Source: Atherix ibis (lineage: Eukaryota > Arthropoda > Insecta > Diptera > Athericidae). From it: a stretch of 64,000 bases of DNA. The DNA is taken from positions 36,711,667 to 36,775,666 of the forward strand of contig OY282610.1 in assembly GCA_958298945.1 (NCBI GenBank), given 5' to 3'. Of the stretch, positions 36,516 through 48,075 are shown piece by piece. The position numbers were made by a program, and so were the translations under genes. Each line of letters opens with the position of its first letter. Position 1 is the first letter of the stretch. The notes under the pieces are model-generated. The model was given only the letters and a program-made list of their open reading frames with translations. It did no database searches and was not told where the DNA came from.

Positions 36516-37876
36516 CTTAGATTAAGGAAGAACTGGATAGGCCCTGACCGTATATGTATACGCAATTTTGTGTCGGAATTCCTGGTTTTCCTATCCCGTT
36601 GTTTCCATTTCTCGCCGCTTGGCATAGCTTTGTTTAGATTTTTTTATGTAGACATGACACCCACTGCCATCTAGTTGTCGTAATACAAATTTATTGAATC
36701 GCAAAACCATAATTTATATTCATTTTAATTCAGTTATTGGAAACAAAAATACAATTTAAACACAACAATTTTTATTTTTATTTTTTATACAAACTTTTGA
36801 TATGAAATGGAATTCTATTTTAGGTTTTTATTCATTTCGTAAATATCATTCAAATATAAAGCGCCTCAGTATTGTAGACTTCCGGAGAGTTTGAAAACTT
36901 AAATTCTCCATGAAAGGGGAGACTTAAAGGGATAGCTTTGTCATTTGTGAACTTGTTATTGTGTGAGAAAGGAAAGTGAAGTTTAAAGTGTAGTTTTTAT
37001 CTATTTTGAAGTATTTACGAAAAAGTAAGTATTTTTATAAATAGTTATATTATTAATAAAACTTAATACGAATTTTTTATTCCAGAAAATGAAGTTAATA
37101 AATGCTTCTCATACGAAGAAATGAGGAAACCGGGAATTTCTTTCTTTCGGTAAGTTGACATCTTTATTTTTGCTAAATAAAATAAGAAATACTTTATTTG
37201 TGATGTGCCTAAATGCCTTTTAGTGATTTATTTTATTGAAAAAGTGGTGAAAAAGTGAAAAGTTCGTCCGTCAATAAATGTAAACAAATTCGATGTTGAC
37301 AGTTCAATGTTTACCATAAAATAGTACAGTGCCGGTGTATATAAAGTGTGTGTAAGAATGTTTAAGGTACCAAATTTTTTAATAGTGTAAAAAATACGTG
37401 AATTTCTATTAATTCTTAATTGTAAAAGTAAATGTTACGATCGTATATTTATATGTTAACTTTACAGGTTCCCACAAAATAAATGGTTGCGGGAAAAGTG
37501 GATTGTTGCAGCAGCATCCGGTATTCCCAAGAATAAATAATATACAGTGAAATAAATAAAATGAAAAAACATAATAAATAAATAAATATTTAAAAAAAAA
37601 AATACAGTATTATATTGCATATTTACAAAACTAATTCCATCAAACAACAAGACCCGCAATATTAAAAAACCTGCTACTTTACGAATAAATGACATCACAT
37701 ATAAAAAATGGTTTTAAACGAACCGCTTCAATCGCATACTGAACTTTTAATTTGGCCCCCAATGATTTACGCCATTTCTGTTGTATTGCATGTGTGTGCG
37801 TTCTACGAATGTATTGCCAACAAAAGTTGGACAGAATTTTTGTGTAGAGGCCTATCCAGTTCTTCTTTAATCTAAG
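36516..37876 (-). mobile_element. THAP/TIR family copy 4, both termini
   Basis: Termini CTTAGATTAAGGAAGAACTG at 36516 and CAGTTCTTCTTTAATCTAAG ending 37876 are inverted repeats of about 28 bp with one mismatch. It contains two spliced-looking exons of a THAP-like domain on the plus strand, which is the coding strand of this copy. Length is 1361 bp. No target duplication could be recognised. Confidence 0.75.
37086..37539 (+). pseudogene. THAP-domain fragment encoded inside copy 4
   Basis: Exon 37086-37149 (acceptor TTCCAG, donor GTAAGT) reads ENEVNKCFSYEEMRKPGISFF. It joins in phase 2 to exon 37468-37539 (acceptor TTTACAG), reading RFPQNKWLREKWIVAAASG then a stop. The pattern ISFFRFP followed by WLREKW is the central part of a THAP zinc-binding DNA-binding domain, the type found in P-element transposases and relatives. 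The first Cys pair and the final CxxH part are not in this copy. Splice sites and phase agree, which makes a chance match less likely. The protein ends too early to be a transposase. Confidence 0.55.
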
Positions 37877-37882
37877 ATATTA

Positions 37883-39152
37883 GTTGTATTCAATTTGACC
37901 AATTTTGCTACTGACCAGTAATTCTATCTGTCATCATCTACTCTAGCTCTTCCAAATCAGTGCATTGCAATAGTAGTTGCGCATACAATTTACGGTAGGG
38001 GGATTTTAGTTCCCAAAATGAAAATAGATAGCTTAGCGGGTTCGTTGGTATGTTGAAGTGTCACATTTTTGAATAATAATGGCTTTTTTAATTAATTTAA
38101 ACTTAAATGATGTATTTATGTAACTTCATATTTATTATAACACTCTGAATTGTAAATAAATGCCTCCTTGGCTAACAAAAATAAAAATAATTAATTTATT
38201 ATATTATATAAAAATATCTTAATTTAACTTATTTAATATATTTAAAAGTGTAGATATATATTCTTCTAATAATTTAATTTTTTTATTTTTTATTTCTAAT
38301 TTATCTGCGTAATATTTGCTTTTAATTTCTAACATTGTCGTACATTCGTTTTTAAGCTTGTTCTTAACCTTTTCCTTGGTTTTCGTTTCAGCTTGTGGTA
38401 CTTCAGATGCATTTGATGATAACGATTTAGATTAATGTTTCTTTCCTAACGTAGGTGCTGGTTCTACTCACACAGGCACTAAATGTGGTGATGATATTCC
38501 TGAGTCTCTCTGAAATATTTCCTCCATTTCACTTAGGTTATAAAAATTTCGAAGCACTCGTCCCTGTACCTCTGGCTATTAGTTGTCTTCGTCCCTGTAC
38601 CTCTGACTATTAGCTGTCTTCGTCCCTGTACCTCTGGCTATTAGTTGTCGTCCATTGGGAAAATTTTATTACTCACAAATACTTGGGAGTAGATGCTCAA
38701 TGGAATGCAAAATTTACTGACAGAAGTAAAATATAACCTCAAAATAGGCAACAAAAATACTGAGTTTATTCAGCTTGTCAAAATCTGATGAAAGCGATGT
38801 ATCGCCTGAGTCTGAAGAATCAAGTAAACTTACGTCACTACCTGACTGCTTTATAACAACCTGTAAAGCAGTCAGTTCATAAATGTGTAATTATTTTTTA
38901 TGTAAAAACATACTCCAGTAATATTTGATTCCATTTCTTTTTGCTTTTGCTGAACGAATACAGTAAACATAAACAATAAAAACAAAAATATGACACTTCA
39001 ACATAACCAAAGAACCCGCTAAGCCATCTATTTTCATTTTGGGAACTAAAATCCCCCTACCGTAAATTGTATGCGTAACTACTTATGCGATCAATTCATT
39101 TGTATTAGCAAGAGTAACTATGAGTAGCAAAATTTTCCCAATGGAAGACAGC
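37883..39152. mobile_element. TA-flanked inverted-repeat element, long copy
   Basis: Ends GTTGTATTCAATTTGACC at 37883 and CCCAATGGAAGACAGC at 39152, each beside TA. Long inner inverted repeats, about 90 bp, lie at about 37980-38070 and 38988-39075 (shared GGGGGATTTTAGTTCCCAAA). No transposase was found, so it is MITE-like. It abuts the end of THAP/TIR copy 4 within a few bases. Confidence 0.7.
38559..38648. repeat. 31-bp tandem repeat, about three units
   Basis: Units at 38559, 38590 and 38621 share CGTCCCTGTACCTCTG and differ by single bases. They are internal to the long MITE-like element. Confidence 0.88.
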
Positions 39153-39267
39153 TATTATCGCGCATCCATCTCTACGATACCTGGGAGTTCAGATAGATGA
39201 CAGGTTGAGTTTCGACGTTCATTTTAAATTGAAAAAAATTCATTTACTTAATTCAATACAAATACTA

Positions 39268-39592
39268 GCTGTATTCCATTGGACCAATTTTGCTACAGCG
39301 CTGTAGACTCTCAATAAAATGAACATATCACTACAGCAGTAAAATACAATCTCACAATAGTCACCGACAATACTGAGTTTATTCGCACATAAACAATAAA
39401 AACAAAAATATGACATTTCAACATAACCAACGAACCCGCAAATATATCTATTTTCAATGTAGCAACTACAATCCACCTACTGTACATTGTATGCGTAACT
39501 CCAAATGAAAATTACTGCTCTGTTCGAGGTAAAGTAGATGATGACAGATACACAACTAGTGTAGTAGCAAAATTGGTCCAATGGAATACAGC
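39268..39592. mobile_element. TA-flanked MITE, short copy of the same family
   Basis: Termini GCTGTATTCCATTGGACCAA at 39268 and the exact complement ending 39592, with TA on both sides (39266-39267 and 39593-39594). The inside repeats parts of the long copy, for example AATACTGAGTTTATTC. The 325-bp length and lack of coding capacity make it a typical MITE. Confidence 0.85.
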
Positions 39593-40105
39593 TACTTTGA
39601 TTTGCGAATTTCGTTTTTTAGGTACCATAAGTTGTCGGTAAAAACTAATTATATATTTGATATAATATACTTATGTTTATTGGATTTCGAGTGCCATAAG
39701 TGCTTAAAAACTAAAAAAATTCTTGTGCAACATTTAATGAAAACCGGCGATTATTTGTGATTAGATTGACGTGTCAATGACGGTTGTCTGATGGCTTTAC
39801 GATGGGGGCTTTTGTTCATTTTCTATGTTCACATGATCAAAAATTGTACCTATTAAGAATGTACAATTATCATATACTCGTAATTCAAGGTAAGTTATTT
39901 AGAAGAATATAATTTTGAATTTATACATTTTTATACGAATGTCAGTGAGTATTATAATCTTTGATATTATAACTGAAAACTTATATACTATTCCGACTTA
40001 AAGATTCCATTGGGAAATGATGTAAGTATTTTTTTTATCATAAGAAATTTAGTTGTGATGATCCTATTTAATTGATTTGATATACTATATTTTAAGAATT
40101 TAATC

Positions 40106-40910
40106 AGAATTTAATATTTTGAATGGTAAACTTTTATATGCAAATAAATAAATTCACAGCAAAAAGAAAATTGTTTTATTTATTTTCTTATTCCAAATTA
40201 ATTATATTTAATAGACATCGTAAATATTTAATTAATTTAAATAACCACAAGTATTATTATAAAAATGTCGAATATAAAATTTCCCCTATCTGAAAGTGAC
40301 GTCTTTGAGCAGTAGCTTTAAGGTTGTATTCCGTTTTTTTTTTGCCTTTAACTTGGCGCTTCATGTATACTCTATAATCTAAGTTGAAAAATTTCGCCGG
40401 TTACAGAGTGACGGTAAAAAAAATCAAATTGGCTTTATTAAAAAAATGTATATTCTTACGAGAAAACAAATATTAAGTATTTTACAGAGAAATTGATTGA
40501 AACATTGTCATTCCAATTTTGTGGATTTTACAAATTGAGTAAATCGATTCGCATAGAATTTATAACATTTTACATACAAAACTGTTATAATTTTTAATAA
40601 AAAACCTTTCAGCATGTAAAGTTGGTTATAAAAAAATATTTTCTATTATTCTTATTTTCTCAACTTATATAATCATATGAATTTAAATAATAATTAAGTA
40701 CATTATAAAATCTTTATGAATTATTTCAGTTTTAGTTGAAATATAATATAAAAATGAAATAAATAAAAATCTTGAAATTCAGATAACATTACATTATACT
40801 ACTTTGATTACAAATACAAAATCTATTAAAATTTTTGTACATAGTTCAATAATTGTATTTAATTAAATTATGATGAAAATCTTTAAAGATATTTTTAGTA
40901 TCAACTGATA
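40106..40910. repeat. 805-bp direct repeat, copy A
   Basis: Nearly identical, and equal in length, to 42478-43282. It begins AGAATTTAATATTTTGAATG and ends ATCAACTGATA. No gene inside. The two copies flank the gene at 41207-42106. Confidence 0.9.
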
Positions 40911-41206
40911 TCATCAAAAAAAAAAAACTCTCAAAGAATTGGTTTCGTTTCAATTATAATTTTCTTTAAAAATTCGAAAGGCACTTACATATAATATTTA
41001 AGAAGAAAAAAACAGTGAGAAACGTAGTTTAAAAACTATTTTTTTAAGAATTTGAAAAAATGATCAATTAAAATTGTAAATTATATTTTTGTTCAATGTC
41101 TTCCTCTTCTTCTTTCTTTTTAATTACAGAACTTAATTTTATTGTTTTTAACAAATTCTTTTAAATAAATTGTTCATAAGGATATTTTTTTATAAATATT
41201 ATTTGT

Positions 41207-42106
41207 CTAATCACTGTCGTCACTAAAATCAGTTCCATCAATTAATCTCATTTCTTCAATAGCACTGTCCCGATTTAAATTAAATTCCCTCATATATATG
41301 GCCAATATCCATTCGGGTAGCATATATTCGGAATAGAATAATGCACACTAAAAAAAAATTATTTCTCAAAGAACATTAGAAATTAAATTCTTTTTTGATT
41401 AATTGTTAAACTAACAAAAGTGAATTGGTTATCTTTATAATTATCATTCAAGTGATTCATCAATGCTACACCAGTATTACTATCGATTAAGCTCATCATA
41501 AGTAAATGCAAATCTGCAGTCTTCTTCATTTGCCGGAACGACTTTATTGCATAAAAGTAATATTAGAAAATAACGAAAAAATGTATAACAATAGTACAAT
41601 ATTCTTACGTAATGTTTTTTATATTCGTTACAAATATCATCTAGCATTGGTTTGAACAAATCGAACGTAGCTATCATATCTTCAAGTTTTAAATGCTTAA
41701 AGTTCCTTAGAATTAAATAAAAGAGAAAATGTCGTATTTTGTATATAGAAAAGCTTATTAATATTTACAACCTTTTATTAGTGATGGCACATTTATTTTT
41801 AGCATCCAGTTGCTTGTTATGTTCCGTCAAGGCATCCGTAAGCAACTCCACCTCATCCTTCTTACCCAAATTGTCTTTTTCAATCTTTGGTAATATTTTT
41901 GCTTGATGTTCACCAATAGTCCTATTCAATTTATTTAAACTTTTTTCAGGTTCTTCTTTCACTTCAGCTTTTTTCTGATTATCAGATTTTTTTCCCATCA
42001 TTTTTTTATTTTTTTTGATTTTTGGTTTTGATTGCAAAATTTTTGCTTTCTTTGTATTTGGCTCCAAGTTTGTATCGCTCATTTCGGAATTATTTTCTTT
42101 ATTCAT
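41207..42106 (-). CDS. Unrecognised spliced gene, 232-residue lysine-rich protein
   Basis: Exons right to left: 42106-41772, 41705-41609, 41541-41416 and 41347-41207. All junctions are GT/AG and the spliced frame is open from ATG to TAG, 699 bases. Residues 1-90 are strongly basic and low-complexity (KKAKILQSKPKIKKNKKMMG), typical of a nuclear or nucleic-acid-binding tail. Residues 112-215 look folded and helical (LEDMIATFDLFKPMLDDIC, LHLLMMSLIDSNTGVALMNH, YMLPEWILAIYMREFNL). The end is acidic (DGTDFSDDSD). I do not recognise the family. It lies between two 805-bp direct repeats in transposon-rich DNA. Intact splicing and frame argue for a live gene. Confidence 0.75.
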
Positions 42107-42331
42107 ACTCCGAGTTGTTCTATAGACTTCGAATTATGAACTATGTTATATACAATTTATTGCATGTAATATTATTATTTTTCTACTATTAACAATATAA
42201 AAACTCCATCTTACCTGAATTTTATTGGATTTCAATCAAATAAAAACGCATCAACCCAAACTAATTATTTATCAAAAATAATCAGTTTTGACAGTTTTGT
42301 ATCCAAACTGCCAATGTCAAATATACGAGAG

Positions 42332-42477
42332 CTTAGATTAAAGAATACCTGAATAGGCCCTTACCGTATATGTATACGCAATTTTGTGTACAATTTATTG
42401 CGAAGCGGCGAGAAATGGCATTTATTAGAAGCTTTTTGTAGATTTTTTTTATGTAGACATGACACTCACTGCCATCT
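42332..42477 (-). mobile_element. THAP/TIR family copy 5, terminal fragment
   Basis: Right terminus in reverse (CTTAGATTAAAGAATACCTG), then CCGTATATGTATACGCAATT, GCGAAGCGGCGAGAAATGG and the GACATGACACTCACTGCC block. It is cut off by the 805-bp repeat copy B. Confidence 0.7.
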
Positions 42478-43282
42478 AGAATTTAATGTTTTAAATGGTA
42501 AACTTTTATATGCAAATAAATAAATTCACAGCAAAAAGAAAATTGTTTTATTTATTTTCTTATTCCAAATTAATTATATTTAATAGACATCGTAAATATT
42601 TAATTAATTTAAATAACCTCAAGTATTATTCTAAAAATGTCGAATATAAAATTTCCCCTATCTGAAAGTGACGTCTTTGAGCAGTAGCTTTAAGGTTGTA
42701 TTCCGTTTTTTTTTTGCCTTTAACTTGGCGCTTCATGTATACTCTTTAATCTAAGTTGAAAAATTTCGCCGGTTACAGAGTGACGGTAAAAAAAATCAAA
42801 TTGGCTTTATTAAAAAAATGTATATTCTTACGAGAAAACAAATATTAAGTATTTTACAGAGAAATTGATTGAAAAATTGTCGTTCCAATTTTGTGGATTT
42901 TACAAATTGAGTAAATCGATTCGCATAGAATTTATAACATTTTACATACAAAACTGTTATAATTTTTAATAAAAAACCTTTCAGCATGTAAAGTTGGTTA
43001 TAAAAAAATATTTTCTATTATTCTTATTTTCTCAACTTATATAATCATATGAATTTAAATAATAATTAAGTACATTATAAAATCTTTATGAATTATTTCA
43101 GTTTTAGTTGAAATATAATATAAAAATGAAATAAATAAAAATCTTGAAATTCAGATAACATTACATTCTACTACTTTGATTACAAATACAAAATCTATTA
43201 AAATTTTTGTACATAGTTCAATAATTGTATTTAATTAAATTATGATGAAAATCTTTAAAGATATTTTTAGTATCAACTGATA
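42478..43282. repeat. 805-bp direct repeat, copy B
   Basis: Same length as 40106-40910 with only scattered single-base differences. It sits between two truncated THAP/TIR copies, with no visible target duplication. Confidence 0.9.
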
Positions 43283-45044
43283 CGTAAGACTTTCATATAC
43301 GTATATGTATAATTAATTATTTCAGTAGCGGCAAAAAATCGTAACGCTTGTATAGTTTTGTGTAAATTTTTTTTTGTGGACATGACACCCACTAACATTT
43401 AGTTTTCGTAATAGAAATTTATCGAATTGCAAAAGCATAATTTATACTCATTTTAATTTACTTATTCCAAACTAAAATACAATTTAAACACAACGACAGG
43501 CAATATTTATTTTTTGTACAATCTTTTAATATGAAATGGAATTGTATTTTAGGTTTATTATTTATTTCGTAAATATCAAGCACCTCAATTTCGTAAACTT
43601 TTGGAGAGTTTTAAAAAACGCCATTCTCCATGAATGTGGTAGCATACCAAAATGTTTGCATACTTTTGTTGTTTTTCAAGTGGTTATTTTGACACTTATC
43701 GGAAAGTTCAAGTGAAACTGTAGTTTTTATGTTTTTTGAAGTATTTACGAAAGAGTAAGTTTTTATAAAAAATAGTTATATTGTAAAATATAACTATTTT
43801 TTATAAAAACTTACTTTTTTGTAAATAAATTTCGTTAGTTATAAAACATAAAGGGTTGCTGGTAAATTCAACGAAATGAGGAAGTGAGAAATTTCTTTCT
43901 TTCAGTAAGTTGATATCTTCATTTTTACTACAGAAAATAACAAAAATTTAGTTTAAGATGTGTCTATATGCCTTTTAATGATTTCTTTGGTCTAAAAAGT
44001 AATTAAAATTTGAAAAGTTCGGCATTCAATAAATGTAAACAAATGTGTTACCAGAAAATAGTTCAATGTTTACCAGAAAATAGTTCAGTGCCGACGTACA
44101 TAAAGTGTGTGTAAGAAAATTTAAGGGAACGAATTTTTCATTCTGTTGTCCATTGCTGTTTTCATCATATTAACATAAATAAAATATATTCGGTACGCTT
44201 ATTACAATATTTAAATAAATTTGTTTGCATTTGTGCTTTCACCTGCTCAAATATGAGCTCTATTAGACCATTTTGTAATGCATTTACTAAATAATAATGT
44301 TTTCATTTTTTTAGAATATTATTTTTTTATTATTTTTTAGAACATTCAGTTTTTCATGTTGTAATTTAGTTTTAAAGCATTTACTATAATGTATACGATT
44401 AATTACTATTATTACTAAGAATTTGATGTAATGTTCTACACGTATGTAATTAATGCTTTATTTTTCAATTTAATTTAAATGCACATGCCTATTTAAATGA
44501 CCATTTCAATTCACAAACCCACATTTATTTTATAAAGAACCTTTCAATATTTACATATGCTTGTTTAAAATTAAAATTTATATTTACTTTTATCAATAAA
44601 TTCTCTCATTTAATTCATTTTGCATTTTTGGAATGAATTTTTATTTATGCACATAATTGTTTGGATATAATCAAATAACTAGCAATTTATATTTTTATAT
44701 GCTCTTCCATTTTATAATTCTGTTTTAATAAATAAAATGAAAATATAATAAATAAATAAATAATATTTTAAAATAGAATACTGAGTTTTATTGCAAATTT
44801 CCAAAACTAATTTCATTAAACAACAAAACCCGCAATATTCAAAAATCGATTTCTTTACGAATAAATGACATCACATACACGTATGAAAATGGTTTTAAAC
44901 GAACCGCTTCAAAAGATTACTGATGTTTAAAATTGGCCCCCAATGATTTACAGCGTTTCTGTTACATTGCATGTTTGTGTGTTCTACGAATGGATTGCCA
45001 ACAAAATTTTTGTGTAGAGGCCTATCCAGTTCTTTTATAATCTA
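43283..45044 (-). mobile_element. THAP/TIR family copy 6, one end truncated
   Basis: The left side starts within the subterminal block (CATATACGTATATGTATAAT), lacking the outer terminus. It keeps GACATGACACCCACTAACAT and the body shared with copy 4, including a stop-containing relic of the THAP exon (GAAATGAGGAAGTGAGAAAT at about 43874). The right end is the family terminus CCTATCCAGTTCTTTTATAA just before 45045. Confidence 0.7.
43754..43815. repeat. Perfect 29-bp hairpin in THAP/TIR copy 6
   Basis: Arms 43754-43782 and 43787-43815 are exact inverted complements with a 4-base loop. Pairing continues imperfectly outward to about 43741-43828. It falls where copy 4 has only the left half of the sequence. 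Confidence 0.9.
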
Positions 45045-46021
45045 AAGCCCGGTATGCAGCTCGAGCTAAGATAAATTTTAACGCGATCTCCACTACTCTC
45101 CCATTTAGCGCAGCTAAACGAGAGTGAAAAGTTTTTGTGTAGAGATAAATTTTGACGTTTCGGAACTTTTCAATTTCGATGTTGATGTTTTGTTGTAATT
45201 TTAAAAATAAATGAAGTGAATAGCTTTTTTAGCTGGATTTTATTCATAGGATATGATTTTAGAAATTGTATCTTTATCTTATTTAAAAATATTTAGTTTT
45301 TTCTTATATTTTTTTTGTACAGGATTAACTGTTAGTTATTCAATTCGGTTAGTTTATTATACAATGACTGGACATTTTAATGTTATATCTTTACATTTAT
45401 TAAATGATGAGGGTTGAATTATATTAAAGGGAATAATGGGATTATTATTTATAGCAGTTATTGGTGGAAGTATATTAAATTGATTAATTTTTCCAGTTCC
45501 TTATATAATTTGTTTACCTGATTATTTCAAGTTAATAACTTATTTGTTTGTATTATAGGGGGTATTATGGGATATTTAATTTTAAATGTTTCTTTATATT
45601 TTTTAATAAATCATTAAAGTATAATTTTTTATCAACATATTTAGGGAGAATATAATTTATACCTTATATTTCTACTTATGGAATTATTTATTGCAACGAA
45701 AGTTATCACTACAAATTTATCTTAGCTCGAGCGGCATGCCGGCCTTTACGATAAAAAAAACACAAACGTCAAAATTCAGCTAACATTTATCTTTGATTAT
45801 TGTCCCGTGTATTTATTTGTAGTGAAAACCAAAGTGAAATCGCGTGGAGACTTATCAATGCCGCCATCTACTTTTCAGTAGATTCACTCAACTTTTCACC
45901 TTCATTTCACTCTCGAGCTGCGTACTGCCCGGCAAAATCATGAGCTAAATTTTCCGATTTCGATTTCGCTAGCGAAAAATCGTATGAAAATTTATCTTAG
46001 CTCGAGCTGCATACCAGACTT
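45045..46021. mobile_element. TA-flanked inverted-repeat element carrying mitochondrial DNA
   Basis: Left terminus AAGCCCGGTATGCAGCTCGA (45045 on), continuing GCTAAGATAAATTT, is matched by the inverted right terminus ending 46021 with two mismatches. TA lies at 45043-45044 and 46022-46023. A third inverted copy of the terminus sits at about 45715-45746, also followed by TA, so the structure may be two partly overlapping copies. The element interrupts the junction between THAP/TIR copies 6 and 7. Most of its inner left half is a nad5 fragment. No transposase gene. Confidence 0.75.
45232..45690 (+). pseudogene. nad5: NUMT: mitochondrial nad5 fragment
   Basis: Translated with the invertebrate mitochondrial code it gives the middle-to-late part of NADH dehydrogenase subunit 5: AGFYS, a stop in place of Lys, DMILEIVSLSYL, then GLTVSYSIRLVYYTMTGHFN, LHLLNDEGWIMLKGMMGLLF, GGSMLNWLIFP, and after a 1-base deletion CIIGGIMGYLILNVSLYFLN and a decayed YISTYG end. 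TGA falls where Trp is expected and ATA where Met is expected, which is the signature of mitochondrial origin. The stop and the frameshift show it is nuclear and no longer translated. Confidence 0.9.
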
Positions 46022-46769
46022 TACACAAAAATTCTCTCCAATTCGTAAGAATGTACACATATGCAAAATAACAGAAACGCCGTAAATCAGTGGGGGCCAA
46101 TTTTAAAGTTCAGTATAAACGTTTAAAACCATTTTCATACGTGCATGTGATGACAAATATGATTTTTTTAAAAGCGCATTTTGTTGTTTGATGGAATAAG
46201 TTTTTGAAATTTTATTAATAAAACACAGTATACTACTATTTATTTATTTATTATATTATATTATTTATTAAAACAGAATTCTAAAGTGGAAGGAGGACTA
46301 CATACAATATTATTGTGAATGTTTTAAAACTAAATTATTGTACAAGATGAACAATTTAATGTATATAAATAATTAATAACTAATATTCTTAACAAATTGA
46401 AAGTAATATTATCTACTAAATGCATTAAAAAATGGGCTAACAGAGAAAGTTAAAGAATAAATGCAAACAAATTTATTACAGCCTACGAAATATACTTTAA
46501 TTATTTTGACACAACTGATTATAGCAATGGGGGATTTAAAATAAAGGATTGCGTTATTATGAATGAAATAAATTGCAATTTATACGCACATTTTTATTCC
46601 GTAAATAAATGAGTCGGTAGCAATAAGAAACAAAATGTATGAGCACTCATACAATATTTAGAAAAGTAATTAGTTCTGTATTTAGAAGAAAAATTAAAAG
46701 TGAGATAGGACGAAAAAATGTATAATATGAATGCAATATTGTTGGGATAAGCAACCACAGAATATTGGC

Positions 46770-46822
46770 AATAAGAAAAGAAGATATGAAAATTGAACAT
46801 TTTCATATCTTCTTTTCTTATT
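46770..46822. repeat. Perfect 24-bp hairpin in THAP/TIR copy 7
   Basis: Arms 46770-46793 and 46799-46822 are exact inverted complements with a 5-base loop. Confidence 0.9.
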
Positions 46823-47007
46823 CATTCATAAAACTAATCTATTATATAAACTACTGTCAAAATGTTTGCCGATACATGAATGCGAAATATAGTATCAGTG
46901 ACTTCGTTAGTTGCTGCTATAAATTGCTCCCTACCTTTGATAGAGATTTTATTGTAAATTTGTTTATTTAAAATAGAACTATTCTGACCACATTCCGGCA
47001 AATTTTT

Positions 47008-47098
47008 ACAATACTTTCAGAAGGGTACTTTGAGAAGCTTAAGGACTTGTACGCTTTCAAACTGTTTGATGTGAAATACCCTTCTAAAGCTGAAAGAT
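47008..47098. repeat. Inverted repeat with spaced arms
   Basis: TTTCAGAAGGGTA near 47008-47022 and TACCCTTCTAAAGCTGAAAG near 47079-47098 are inverted relatives separated by about 55 bases. Confidence 0.6.
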
Positions 47099-47609
47099 AA
47101 TCTTAGAAATGCAAAGACTTGTCTAGCTTAAAAACAATAAAGCGTGATATGTATTCGACGACCTTTTTTAATATATTCATTTAATGCAGATAGGTTAAAT
47201 AAATAATCATGGTTACTTAAAATATGTCCGTTCAATAATTCGCATCCATGTTCTTCATCAGCAACATTCGGAATATTTTCCAACATTGCCAGTCTGTACT
47301 GCTATAAGTGACCTAAACAATAAAAATAATTAATCCAAAATTACATATCAACAGTTTATTTTTAAATTACATGTTCATATTTCTCCTGAGCATTATTGAA
47401 GGGAAGTTCAATGTTCAATGCGAACGCATTCTACATGAACTCCTTTTTAAAATGAAACGAAATAAAATACAATATAAATTTTTTCGTACAATTTACTCTT
47501 TGATTTTCAGCTTTTTTCGGCTTTGTTAATAATTGGCCAATTTTCTACAAAAATGATTTCAATATGTTATAATTTTGTAATTATTAATTCTAAAGTATTA
47601 AAACTTACC

Positions 47610-48075
47610 GTATGGCTCTTCCATATACCAAAGACGAAAGGAAAATCATTTCTTTCCCAACTACTCCTGTTCTAATGTCAGGTCTGCGAAAGTGGAGCGA
47701 GCACACTATGTCGTGGTTCCGTGAAATTACTGATGCTGAATAATGTTAATATGTTAACATATGACAATTGTTACATTTACTTTTTCAATTAAGTAGTAAC
47801 AGAAAAAAACTATTAAAATACGTTCCCATAAATTTTTTAACAAACACTTTACTTACGTCAGCACTGTACTATTTTCCGATAAACATTGAACTGTTAAAAT
47901 AATATTTGCTTACATTTATTCAACCACGAACTTTTCACTTTTTAACCACTTTTTGGACTGAATAAATAATTAAAAGGCATTAATTTCACAAACAAAATTT
48001 TTGTTAATTTGTCTAATAAAAATAAAGATCTTAACTTACCGAAACTAAAAAACTCTGTTGAATTATCGGCAACCT
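47610..48075 (-). pseudogene. THAP-domain fragments encoded inside copy 7
   Basis: On the minus strand an exon-like piece near 48075-48040 ends NSTEFFSF at a GTAAGT donor, the same place as ISFF in copy 4. A second, near 47742-47610, follows an ATTCAG acceptor and reads SVISRNHDIVCSLHF, then RRPDIRTGVVGKEMIF, and ends at a GTAAG donor. The CSLHF motif with its preceding Ile-Val is the second half of the C2CH zinc site of THAP domains. The FPQNKW exon was not found here. Together with copy 4 most of a THAP domain is represented, but no single copy is complete. Confidence 0.5.

Noticed and set aside
40106..43282. The two 805-bp repeats as LTRs of a retrotransposon
   Set aside because: No TG...CA ends, no primer site, no target duplication, and the sequence between them is a spliced minus-strand gene rather than gag-pol.
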